Shown piece by piece: positions 25,990 through 32,709 of a stretch of DNA of 64,000 nt. The DNA is taken from assembly GCA_964619955.1 (NCBI GenBank), contig CAZUJF010000001.1, positions 124,001-188,000 of the forward strand. Direction: 5' to 3'. The translations under genes were made by a program, and so were the position numbers. Source of the DNA: JACQFK01 sp964619955. GTDB taxonomy: Bacteria; Planctomycetota; MHYJ01; JACPRB01. The notes under the pieces were generated by a model, which worked only from the letters and a program-made list of their open reading frames with translations, did not search any database and had not been told where the DNA came from. How positions within the stretch are numbered: the stretch's first letter is position 1; each line of letters starts with the position of its first letter.

Positions 25990-26026
25990 AAAAGGGGCCC
26001 GCCTCCCGGTGCGGAAGGCGGGCCCC
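25990..26026 (-). terminator. Terminator or attenuator hairpin between two oxidoreductase genes
   Basis: On the minus strand an 11-bp stem (GGGGCCCGCCT and its complement, 11-base loop) is followed by only TTTT. It sits between the stop at 26036 and the start at 25983, so it may end or partly reduce transcription into the downstream gene. Confidence 0.6.
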
Positions 26027-26035
26027 CGGCGATCT

Positions 26036-27400
26036 CTAGTATTCGCGGTCCTTCTTGATGCCGGGCTCGGGGATCGGGTATTTGCCGTCCGGCCCGGGCT
26101 GCAGGGGCGCGGGCGAATCGTCGGTCAGCGTGTCGAGGCCGGGCGCGAACTCGTGCGGGCAGTTGAGCATCTCGTCGTAGGTGACGGGACGGCCGGTGTG
26201 CGCGGCCATGCGTCCCATCGACGTCGCCACGCTCGCCGCGACGCCGCGCGGGACCTCGTTGTAGGGCTTGTTGTTCTTGATGGCGTCGACCAAGTCCTCC
26301 CACTCGAGGCGGTAGGGGTTCTGCTCGGGCTGGGGGAAGGCCCAGATCTTCTTGTCGTCGACGTACTGATGGCCCTGGTAGGTCGCGGTCTTGCCGGGGG
26401 AGTGGCCCGCGGCGGAGATGACGGCGACGCCCTTGGTGCCGTGGGCGGCGCTGTGGAACTCGTTGTGGCAGCCGTTCATCGTGCGGCCGTCGTAGAAGAA
26501 CTTCGTCCCGTCGGCGAACGTGTACTCGATGTGGTAGTTGTCGAAGTTCTGGTCGATGGCGTCGCCCCGGAAGTGGCGGCCGCCGACGGCGTGGGCCTTC
26601 ACGGGCCAGGCGCCCTTCATCCAGCAGCATTCGTCGATCTGGTGGATGTAGAAGTCGCTGAAGAGGCCGCCGCTGCCCCAGAGGAAGCTGTGGAAGCGGG
26701 TGATCTGGTACTGGAGGTGGCTCATCTTCTCGGGCTTGGGGCCGGAGAAGGCGTAGCCCACGGGGCCGTGCATGCGGTAGGCGCGCATCGAGATGATGTC
26801 GCCGATCTCGCCGTCGCGGATCCGCTTCTCGAGCTCCTGGCGGGCGCGGCAGTGGCGGACCATGAGGCCCACGCCAACCTTGAGGTTCTTCGCGTCGGCC
26901 GCCTTGGCGAGCTCCAGCATGCGCTTGCTGGTGGGGCCGTCGACGGTGACGGGCTTCTCGAGGAAGACGTTGAGGCCCTTCTCGATCGCGTATTTGAAGA
27001 AGACCCAGCGGAAGGCGGGCGGCGTCGCGAAGATGGCGATGTTGCCGGGCTTCAGCGTGTCCATCGCCTGCTTGAACGCGTTGAGGCCGCTGAACTGGCG
27101 TTCCTTGGGAACGTCCACGAGGCTGGGGTTCTTGTCCTTGAGCTGCTTGTGGGAGCGCTCCACCTTGGCGGGGAGGTAGTCGGCCATCGCGGTCAGGCGG
27201 ATGGTGCCGTGTTTGGCCTGGGTGGCGAGGGCGTCCTCGGCGGCGCCCGTGCCGCGGCCGCCGCAGCCGATCAGGGCGACTTCGAGCGTGTCCGAACCGG
27301 CGGCGTGCACGCTGGGGATGGCGGAGGCGGTCAGGGCGGAGGCCGCGGCGGCGCCGCCCACGTTTCTCAGGAACTCGCGACGCGATGTGTTTCCGACCAT
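26036..27400 (-). CDS. Tat-exported Gfo/Idh/MocA-family oxidoreductase
   Basis: The 454-residue protein has a clear twin-arginine signal (SRREFLRNVGGAAAASALTAS) cleaved after about HAAG, so it folds in the cytoplasm with its nucleotide and is exported. The Rossmann motif is ALIGCGGRGTG, the family signature VFLEKPVTVD is near residue 145, and SDFYIHQIDECCW carries the conserved catalytic H near 225. The length and C-terminal PHEFAPGLD segment match the long planctomycete type of these dehydrogenases. The start at 27400 is chosen because GAGAGG lies nine bases upstream; an ATG at 27409 directly abuts it. Substrate is unknown. Confidence 0.88.
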   Translation of the reverse strand: MVGNTSRREFLRNVGGAAAASALTASAIPSVHAAGSDTLEVALIGCGGRGTGAAEDALATQAKHGTIRLTAMADYLPAKVERSHKQLKDKNPSLVDVPKERQFSGLNAFKQAMDTLKPGNIAIFATPPAFRWVFFKYAIEKGLNVFLEKPVTVDGPTSKRMLELAKAADAKNLKVGVGLMVRHCRARQELEKRIRDGEIGDIISMRAYRMHGPVGYAFSGPKPEKMSHLQYQITRFHSFLWGSGGLFSDFYIHQIDECCWMKGAWPVKAHAVGGRHFRGDAIDQNFDNYHIEYTFADGTKFFYDGRTMNGCHNEFHSAAHGTKGVAVISAAGHSPGKTATYQGHQYVDDKKIWAFPQPEQNPYRLEWEDLVDAIKNNKPYNEVPRGVAASVATSMGRMAAHTGRPVTYDEMLNCPHEFAPGLDTLTDDSPAPLQPGPDGKYPIPEPGIKKDREY

Positions 27401-27451
27401 GGTCAGCATCCTCTCAAAGTTCGCCCGGCGCGGTCCCAACCGCGCGCTCGT

Positions 27452-27482
27452 GGGAGGCATGATACCCGCGGGCCTGCCTCCC
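27452..27482. other. Inverted repeat in divergent intergenic region
   Basis: GGGAGGCA and TGCCTCCC form an 8-bp perfect inverted repeat around a 15-base centre, between the Tat oxidoreductase gene and the FGE-like gene. It could be an operator or an RNA hairpin in the oxidoreductase leader. Confidence 0.4.
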
Positions 27483-27540
27483 GGAACGAATTACTCTTCC
27501 TTCGTTACGCTTGAAGATCGTGCCGGGCTTTCGTCGTATG

Positions 27541-27546
27541 TATAAT
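27541..27546 (+). promoter_or_regulatory. -10 hexamer, near-leaderless promoter
   Basis: A perfect TATAAT lies ten bases before the ATG at 27557. No convincing -35 is seen at 16-18 bases. Confidence 0.6.
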
Positions 27547-27556
27547 CGTCGCGAAT

Positions 27557-28648
27557 ATGATTCTGACGACGCTGACGGCTATCCTCCTCTCGCTTCCGCA
27601 GACGGCGGACAAGACGGCCATCCCCGGCACGAACTTCGGCTTCGAAGTGGTGCGGGTGGAGGGGGGCAAGGACCTCCAGCCGTATTGGATGGCCCGCACG
27701 GAAGTCACGATGGAAGCCTTCCTCGAATTCTTCCAGCGGCGCGAGCGCGTCAAGGTGGACGGGGTGACGCGGCCCTCGGCGCCGTATGAGCCGCCGAACG
27801 GGGACATGGGCGCGGGGAAGTTCCCGGCCTGCGGCATGCGCTGGCACGGCGCCGCGACGTACTGCCTCTGGCTCTCGAAGGTGACGGGGCAGAAATTCCG
27901 CCTGCCGACGGACCTGGAATGGGAGCAGGCCGCGGGCGGGCCGCCCGCCGTTTTGGAGGCCGCGGCCTGGTTTGCGGGCAACGCCAATAAGAAGACCCAC
28001 GAGGTCGGGACGAAGGCGGCCAACGCGTTCGGCCTGCACGACATGCTGGGCAACGTCTGGGAGTACAGCCTGGAGTCGTTCACGCCGGGCGAATACGGCC
28101 CCGTGCTGCGCGGCGGCGCCTGGAACACGCCGGAGGGCGAGCTGAAGGCCTCCGTCCGGCAGCCCATCCTGCCCGCCTGGTACGAGCGCGATCCGAACCG
28201 CCCCCGCAGCCTCTGGTGGCTCACGGACGCGCGTTTCGTCGGCTTCCGGGTGCTGCGGGTGGGGTCGGCGGCGGACCAGGAGCCGCAGAAGGCCTACGCG
28301 TCGAAGGTCGCCGTGAAGATCACCGGCAAGGCCGAGTCGGAGAAGGGCTTCATCCCGGTCAGCGGCGAGATCACGAACACGGGCGAGCGGACGCTGTCCG
28401 AGGTGGAGTTGACGGTGTTTCCGCTGACGTCGGAGGGCAAGCCGCTCTTCGAGGACGAGAAGGCGCGGGCGACGTTCATGCTCGCCTATCCCGTCCTCAC
28501 CCACGCCTTCCATCCCGGCGAGCACAAGGCGCCGCTGAAGCCGGGGGAGTCGCGGAAGTTCTCGGTGCTGGTCCCGGAGGCCTACGAGATCGACGAGGCC
28601 CCGACGACCTTCAGCGCGACGGTCTCGGGCCTGCGCTTCGCGGATTAG
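27557..28648 (+). CDS. Exported formylglycine-generating-enzyme-like (FGE-sulfatase domain) protein
   Basis: A 363-residue protein with a short signal peptide (MILTTLTAILLSL). Residues about 20-235 form an FGE/SUMF1-type fold: MARTEVTMEAFLEFF, CGMRWHGAATYCLWLS, FRLPTDLEWEQAA, GNVWEYS, RGGAWNTPE and FVGFRVLR. The two active-site cysteines of true formylglycine-generating enzymes are not evident in the usual C-terminal position, so it is probably a binding or structural member of the superfamily. From about 245 to the end is an immunoglobulin-like beta domain (GEITNTGERTLSEVEL). Transcription starts close to the ATG. The stop overlaps the convergent dtd stop. Confidence 0.78.
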   Translation: MILTTLTAILLSLPQTADKTAIPGTNFGFEVVRVEGGKDLQPYWMARTEVTMEAFLEFFQRRERVKVDGVTRPSAPYEPPNGDMGAGKFPACGMRWHGAATYCLWLSKVTGQKFRLPTDLEWEQAAGGPPAVLEAAAWFAGNANKKTHEVGTKAANAFGLHDMLGNVWEYSLESFTPGEYGPVLRGGAWNTPEGELKASVRQPILPAWYERDPNRPRSLWWLTDARFVGFRVLRVGSAADQEPQKAYASKVAVKITGKAESEKGFIPVSGEITNTGERTLSEVELTVFPLTSEGKPLFEDEKARATFMLAYPVLTHAFHPGEHKAPLKPGESRKFSVLVPEAYEIDEAPTTFSATVSGLRFAD

Positions 28649-29088
28649 GGAAGATCCAGCCAGAACGTGGCGGGTCCGTCGTTGCGGAGGGACACCACCA
28701 TCGAGGCGCCGAACTTGCCCGTCCTCACGGGGCGGCCGCTGAGTTCGGCGAGCTGCGTGCAAAAGCGCTCGTAGAGGCGTTCGGATTCCGGGGGGCGCAT
28801 GGCCTGCTCGAAGCCGGGGCGCTTGCCGCGGCTCAGGTCCCCGCAGAGCGTGAACTGCGACACCACGAGAAACTCGCCGCCGACGTCGCCGCAGGAGAGG
28901 TTCATCTTGCCGGCCGCATCCTCGAAGACGCGGAGCCCGCTGATCTTGGTCGCGAGAGCCGTGGCCTGGGTCTCGGCGTCGCCGACGGCCACTCCCAGAA
29001 AAACGAGCAGACCCCGGCTGATGGAGGCGTGGGGGAGTCCGTCCGCGGCGACGGAGGCGTCAAGGACGCGCTGGAGCAGGGCTTTCAC
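28645..29088 (-). CDS. dtd: D-aminoacyl-tRNA deacylase
   Basis: This 147-residue enzyme hydrolyses D-amino acids (and glycine mis-charged on tRNA-Ala) from tRNA, protecting translation. The start MKALLQRVLDASV is typical. The catalytic SQFTLCGD motif with the RGKRPGF stretch lies near residues 78-95, and the family NxGPxT motif appears as NDGPATFWLD at the C-terminus, the usual place. It starts with GTG, with GGAG abutting it. It ends by overlapping the stop of the FGE-like gene on the other strand and lies 18 bases downstream of the bL34 gene. Confidence 0.92.
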   Translation of the reverse strand: MKALLQRVLDASVAADGLPHASISRGLLVFLGVAVGDAETQATALATKISGLRVFEDAAGKMNLSCGDVGGEFLVVSQFTLCGDLSRGKRPGFEQAMRPPESERLYERFCTQLAELSGRPVRTGKFGASMVVSLRNDGPATFWLDLP

Positions 29089-29106
29089 TCCAGGTACCGG
29101 TCGGGG

Positions 29107-29304
29107 CTACTTGGGACCGTGTTTGCCCGAGTTGCTGCAGCCCTTGTGACGGCGGACATTGGGTTCGTCGCTCACGCTGAGCTTCCAGGCGCCGCGACGG
29201 CGGCGGGCCTTGAGGACCTTGCGGCCGCCCTTGGTTTTCATCTTGGCGCGGAAACCGTGCTTGTTCTTGCGCCGCCGGTTGCGGCTCTTCCACATGTAGC
29301 CCAT
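29107..29304 (-). CDS. rpmH: Ribosomal protein bL34 with C-terminal extension
   Basis: A 65-residue, very basic protein. The central part (RRRKNKHGFRAKMKTKGGRK and VLKARRRRGAWKLSV) matches bL34 of the large ribosomal subunit. The N-terminus (MGYMWKSRN) differs from the common MKRTYQPS beginning, and there is an extra tail of about 20 residues after the end of standard bL34. The tail has one Cys and two His. rpmH normally lies beside rnpA and near dnaA; here the neighbours are dtd and a Ser/Thr kinase gene, so the usual context is lost. AGAGGG precedes the ATG. Confidence 0.82.
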   Translation of the reverse strand: MGYMWKSRNRRRKNKHGFRAKMKTKGGRKVLKARRRRGAWKLSVSDEPNVRRHKGCSNSGKHGPK

Positions 29305-29371
29305 GAGTCATCCCTCTTGAGGGCAGAGAAGGTACCGGGAGGGCGTGGGGAAGTCAAGCGCGGATGCGCGC

Positions 29372-30442
29372 TCAGCGCTTCGGAGTCTGCTTGGGGTCGA
29401 CGAGCGTGGGGGCTTCGGCGAGGCGCCGCTCGGCGTCGTTCAGGCTGACGGGGGGCCGCAGGTGCTGCGTGTCCTCCTTGGCGAGCGCGGTCTTGTAGAG
29501 GTGCGGGAAAAGCTGCCGCATGTACTTCTCGAGGGTCACGATCGTGGGCCCGTAGCCCTTGTGGTACATGTAATACTCGAGGTCGTAGCCCATCTTGCCC
29601 GCGTCCTGGTAGCGCTTCGAAAGGCTGCGCTCCAGGGCCTTCAGCATGATCTTCTCGAGCGCCTCGGGGATCTCCGGGTTCACCGAGCGCGGCGGCGGGA
29701 TGTCCTTCACGACGACGTTCTCGAGGATGACGGTCGTCTCCTCGGTCGTGCCGAACACGGACTTGCCCGTCAGCAGCTCGTACATCACGACGCCCAGGGA
29801 GAAGACGTCGCTGCGCGCGTCCGTCGGCATGTACTGCGCCTGCTCCGGCGACATGTACTGAGCCTTGCCCATGAGGACCTGGCCTTCCTGGTCCTTCATC
29901 AGATTCTGCGCCTTGGCGATGCCGAAGTCCGTGATCTTGACCTCGCCTTCCGACGAGATCATCAGGTTCTTGGGGGAGATGTCCCGGTGCACGACGCCCA
30001 GCGGGACGCCCTGCTTGTCGCGCTTCGCGTGCGCGTATTCGAGGCCGCGGCAGACCCGCGAGATGATGAACGCGCCCAGATCGATGGGGACCTTGGTCCC
30101 CAGCTCGATGTGGCGGTTCGAGAATTCCTGCAGGTTGATGCCGTGCACGTACTCCATCGCGATGTAGTACTGGTTGCCGATGCGGCCGAGTTTGTAGATC
30201 TGGACGATGTTCTGATGGACGAGGTCGGCGACCAGCTTGGCCTCGCCGATGAACATGTCCACGAAATCCCGGTCGCCGGTGAACTTCTCGCGGATGGTCT
30301 TGATCGTGACGGTTTTTTCGAACCCTTCGGAGCCGGTCAGGATCGCCTCGTAGATGGCGCCCATGCCGCCCTCGGCGATCTTCCGGGTGAAATGGAACGC
30401 GTAGTTGTCCTTGAACTCGTGCTGCTGGCCGATGTCCTTCAT
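29372..30442 (-). CDS. Cytoplasmic Hanks-type Ser/Thr protein kinase
   Basis: A 356-residue protein kinase. The glycine loop IAEGGMGAIYEA is at residues 22-33, the ATP lysine is K48 (VTIK), the catalytic loop VVHRDISPKN is near 152, DFGIAK near 170 and the activation/APE region MGKAQYMSPEQA near 190; all key residues are present. There is no membrane segment, and about 85 residues follow the kinase domain, so it is a soluble regulator. FHA-domain proteins such as the activator at 12551-14602 are natural readers of its products. The start at 30442 is set by the TTGACA-17-CAGAAT promoter immediately upstream; a start at 30481 would lie inside that promoter. Confidence 0.92.
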   Translation of the reverse strand: MKDIGQQHEFKDNYAFHFTRKIAEGGMGAIYEAILTGSEGFEKTVTIKTIREKFTGDRDFVDMFIGEAKLVADLVHQNIVQIYKLGRIGNQYYIAMEYVHGINLQEFSNRHIELGTKVPIDLGAFIISRVCRGLEYAHAKRDKQGVPLGVVHRDISPKNLMISSEGEVKITDFGIAKAQNLMKDQEGQVLMGKAQYMSPEQAQYMPTDARSDVFSLGVVMYELLTGKSVFGTTEETTVILENVVVKDIPPPRSVNPEIPEALEKIMLKALERSLSKRYQDAGKMGYDLEYYMYHKGYGPTIVTLEKYMRQLFPHLYKTALAKEDTQHLRPPVSLNDAERRLAEAPTLVDPKQTPKR

Positions 30443-30452
30443 GGGTTCGAAG

Positions 30453-30481
30453 ATTCTGACAGCGCCCCGCGACCTTGTCAA
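30453..30481 (-). promoter_or_regulatory. Sigma70-type near-leaderless promoter of the Ser/Thr kinase
   Basis: On the minus strand a perfect TTGACA (30476-30481) and CAGAAT (30453-30458) are 17 bases apart. The -10 ends ten bases before the ATG at 30442, so the leader would be about four bases. Confidence 0.75.
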
Positions 30482-30536
30482 GCCAACCTCTCAAGACTAT
30501 CATCAGGCCGCTCGACATCGGGAGGGACGGGATCGC

Positions 30537-31451
30537 GTGAGTGAACACGGGCTCATCAACTGGATCCGCAGGCGCATCGGCACGCGCCGCGGCCGCATCC
30601 TGGTGGACTCGGGCGACGACGCCGCCGTCGTCCGCGTGGGCGCGGCGCAGCTCCTGCTGAAAACCGATTCCGTCATCGACGGGGTGCATTTCGACAGCCG
30701 CACGGCCCGGCCGGAGGACGTGGGGCACAAGGCCATCGCCCGCTGCCTGAGCGACATCGCCGCGATGGGCTGTTATCCGGCGTTCGCGGTGGTCGCCCTC
30801 ATGGTCCCGCATAATGCGCGGGAAAGCTGGATCAAGAAGGTGCTGGGCGGCCTGGAACGCACGGCGAAACGCTTCGGCACGGCGATCGTGGGCGGCGACG
30901 TCGCCAGCCATGCGGGGAAGCTCGCGATCAACGTCGCGCTGCTGGGGGAGACCCGGGGACGCCGCCCCATCCGGAGGAACGGCGCGAAGACCGGCGACCT
31001 CATCGCCGTCACGGGGCCCCTCGGAGGCTCCCTGCTGGGCAAACATCTCCGCTTCACGCCCCGCGTGAAGGAGGCGCTGGAGCTGGGCCGGCGCTTCGAC
31101 GTGCACGCGATGATCGATCTCTCCGACGGACTGGCGACCGATCTGGGGCATCTGTGCCGCGAAAGCGGCGCGGGGGCGGTGCTGGATCCCCGGGCCATCC
31201 CCGTCAGCGCCGACGCGAAGCGCATGGCCCGGAAGGACCGGCGTTCGCCGCTGGATCACGCGCTGGCGGACGGGGAGGACTACGAACTGCTGTTCACGCT
31301 TCCCGCCGCGCAGGGGGACCGCCTCCGCCGCTCCCGCAAGGGCGTCGTGATCGGCGAGATCGTCGGGATCGAGGGGATGTGGACGAAGGATCCGCAGGGC
31401 CGGCTGCATCCGCTCAAGGTCCGCGGCTGGGAGCACCGGTTCCGTTCGTGA
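30537..31451 (+). CDS. thiL: Thiamine-monophosphate kinase
   Basis: The 304-residue enzyme phosphorylates thiamine monophosphate to thiamine diphosphate using ATP, the last step of the cofactor route. The start SEHGLINWIRRR, the metal/ATP region DSGDDAAVV, TDSVIDGVHF, GGDVASH, and the late MIDLSDGLATDLGHLC and ALADGEDYELLF motifs are all ThiL signatures in the right order. It begins with GTG, ten bases after GGAGGG, and overlaps tsaE by four bases (GTGA). It is transcribed divergently from the Ser/Thr kinase gene. Confidence 0.92.
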   Translation: MSEHGLINWIRRRIGTRRGRILVDSGDDAAVVRVGAAQLLLKTDSVIDGVHFDSRTARPEDVGHKAIARCLSDIAAMGCYPAFAVVALMVPHNARESWIKKVLGGLERTAKRFGTAIVGGDVASHAGKLAINVALLGETRGRRPIRRNGAKTGDLIAVTGPLGGSLLGKHLRFTPRVKEALELGRRFDVHAMIDLSDGLATDLGHLCRESGAGAVLDPRAIPVSADAKRMARKDRRSPLDHALADGEDYELLFTLPAAQGDRLRRSRKGVVIGEIVGIEGMWTKDPQGRLHPLKVRGWEHRFRS

Positions 31452-31900
31452 GCGGGGTTTTCGAGTCCCGCTCGGCCGCCGAGACGGAGGCGTTCGGCCG
31501 CCGGGTCGCGGGGCTCTGCGAAGCGGGGGACCTGCTGGCGCTGACGGGGGACCTGGGCGCCGGGAAGAGCTGCTTCACCCGGGGCCTGGCCCGCGGGCTG
31601 GGCATCGAGGGGCCGGTCACGAGCCCCACGTTCGTGCTGATGAACCGCTATGAGGGCCGGCTCCGCCTGGCGCATCTCGATCTGTACCGTCTGGACGCGC
31701 CGGATCTGGCGTCGCTGGGATGTTTCGAGCTCCGGGAGGACCACGTCCTGGTCGTGGAATGGGCGGACAAGGCCCGGGCGGCGGAACTCGGCGACGCGCT
31801 GCGGATCCGCTTCGAGGTGACGGGCGAAGAATCGCGGCGTCTCATGGTCGAGGCCCTCGGGGCCCGCAGCGGGACGCTGCTGGGGAGATTGAACCTTTGA
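31448..31900 (+). CDS. tsaE: tRNA t6A threonylcarbamoyladenosine synthesis ATPase TsaE
   Basis: A 150-residue P-loop ATPase that works with TsaB, TsaC and TsaD to make t6A37 in tRNAs decoding ANN codons. Walker A is GDLGAGKSCF near residue 35, the T-S-P-T-F segment of switch I (TSPTFVLMNRYEG) near 60, and HLDLYRL and VVEWADKA are conserved. It starts with GTG inside the thiL stop. thiL and tsaE often sit together in bacteria. The last bases run into the structured intergenic region. Confidence 0.92.
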   Translation: MSGVFESRSAAETEAFGRRVAGLCEAGDLLALTGDLGAGKSCFTRGLARGLGIEGPVTSPTFVLMNRYEGRLRLAHLDLYRLDAPDLASLGCFELREDHVLVVEWADKARAAELGDALRIRFEVTGEESRRLMVEALGARSGTLLGRLNL

Positions 31901-31930
31901 GCCGCCCGTAAGCTTCTATACAGGCGACTC

Positions 31931-31971
31931 ACCCTCCGTAGCCGGCCCCGAAGTTGCCGGCGGAGGAGGGT
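31931..31971. repeat. Long imperfect hairpin in tsaE-sigma intergenic region
   Basis: ACCCTCC pairs with GGAGGGT and, inside a 3-by-3 internal loop, GCCGGC pairs with GCCGGC around a nine-base loop. The outer stem is the same ACCCTCC/GGAGGGT pair as in the elements at 14678-14756 and 32016-32090. It could also end tsaE transcription, though no T run follows. Confidence 0.6.
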
Positions 31972-32015
31972 CATCCAATATGCTGGGGATCATATGGTTG
32001 GGCGACCTGGCCTTC

Positions 32016-32090
32016 ACCCTCCTTCGTCCCTTGGGGCCAGGCTGCGGAGGGTTTCGTCCGCCGCCTGGAATACTTTTTGCGGCGGACTCA
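32016..32090. repeat. Structured intergenic element, copy 2 (two stems)
   Basis: A 75-base element: ACCCTCCTTCG, a variable loop, GGAGGGTTTCG, then TCCGCCG paired with CGGCGGA and a final CTCA. Same architecture as 14678-14756 with different loop sequences and a T-A pair where copy 1 has C-G. It lies 26 bases before the ECF sigma factor start. Confidence 0.7.
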
Positions 32091-32115
32091 ACCTTTCTCA
32101 TGAGCATCCGTTGAT

Positions 32116-32709
32116 ATGACCGGTGACGGGTCCGCCCCGGGCGACGCCGAGCTGATCGAGGCCTTCAAGGCCGGGAAGCTCGCCGCGTTCACCCAGCTCG
32201 TGGACCGGCACCAGCGTTCTCTGATAAATTTCTTCTACCATTTCTCCTGGGACCGGCAGGTCGCGGAGGACTGCGCGCAGGAGGTCTTCCTGAGGCTGTA
32301 TTCGCATCTCGGAACCTACGAGCCCCAGGCGAAGTTCACGACCTTCCTGTTCCGCATCGCCCGGAATCTCTGGATCGACCGGGTCCGTTCGGCGGCGGTG
32401 CACGGCAAACCGGTGTCCCTGGACGGCGCGGCGGGACCGGGGGACGAGCGGGCGCTGCGGGACCGGCTGGCGGGGCCGGCGCTCAGCCCGGTGGACATCC
32501 TGTCGCGCCGGGAGGAGCACGCGGCGCTCCAGCACGCCATCGAGCTGCTGCCGGAGGAGCAGCGGATGGTGCTCGTCCTGGGCGAGATCCAGGGGATGAA
32601 ATACCAGGACGTCGCGCTGATCCTGGAGGTCCCGGTGGGGACGGTGAAGTCCCGCATGCATACGGCGGTGGAGCGTCTGAAGGAATTGATGGCGGAGTCG
32701 GAGCGGTGA
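32116..32709 (+). CDS. ECF-type RNA polymerase sigma factor
   Basis: A 197-residue sigma70-family protein with only regions 2 and 4. Region 2 is AFTQLVDRHQRSLINFFY to FLRLYSHLG and FTTFLFRIARNLWIDRVR (DNA melting); a linker of about 45 residues follows; region 4 is LLPEEQRMVLVLGEIQGMKYQDVALILEVP with the helix-turn-helix ending VGTVKSRMHTA. No Shine-Dalgarno site is visible. The downstream gene begins inside its stop (GTGA overlap) and encodes a zinc-binding anti-sigma-like membrane protein, so the pair is a classic sigma/anti-sigma unit that probably controls its own promoter. Confidence 0.92.
   Translation: MTGDGSAPGDAELIEAFKAGKLAAFTQLVDRHQRSLINFFYHFSWDRQVAEDCAQEVFLRLYSHLGTYEPQAKFTTFLFRIARNLWIDRVRSAAVHGKPVSLDGAAGPGDERALRDRLAGPALSPVDILSRREEHAALQHAIELLPEEQRMVLVLGEIQGMKYQDVALILEVPVGTVKSRMHTAVERLKELMAESER

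Noticed and set aside
29107..29304. Replication origin near rpmH
   Set aside because: No dnaA, rnpA, gidA or clusters of DnaA boxes were seen around it.
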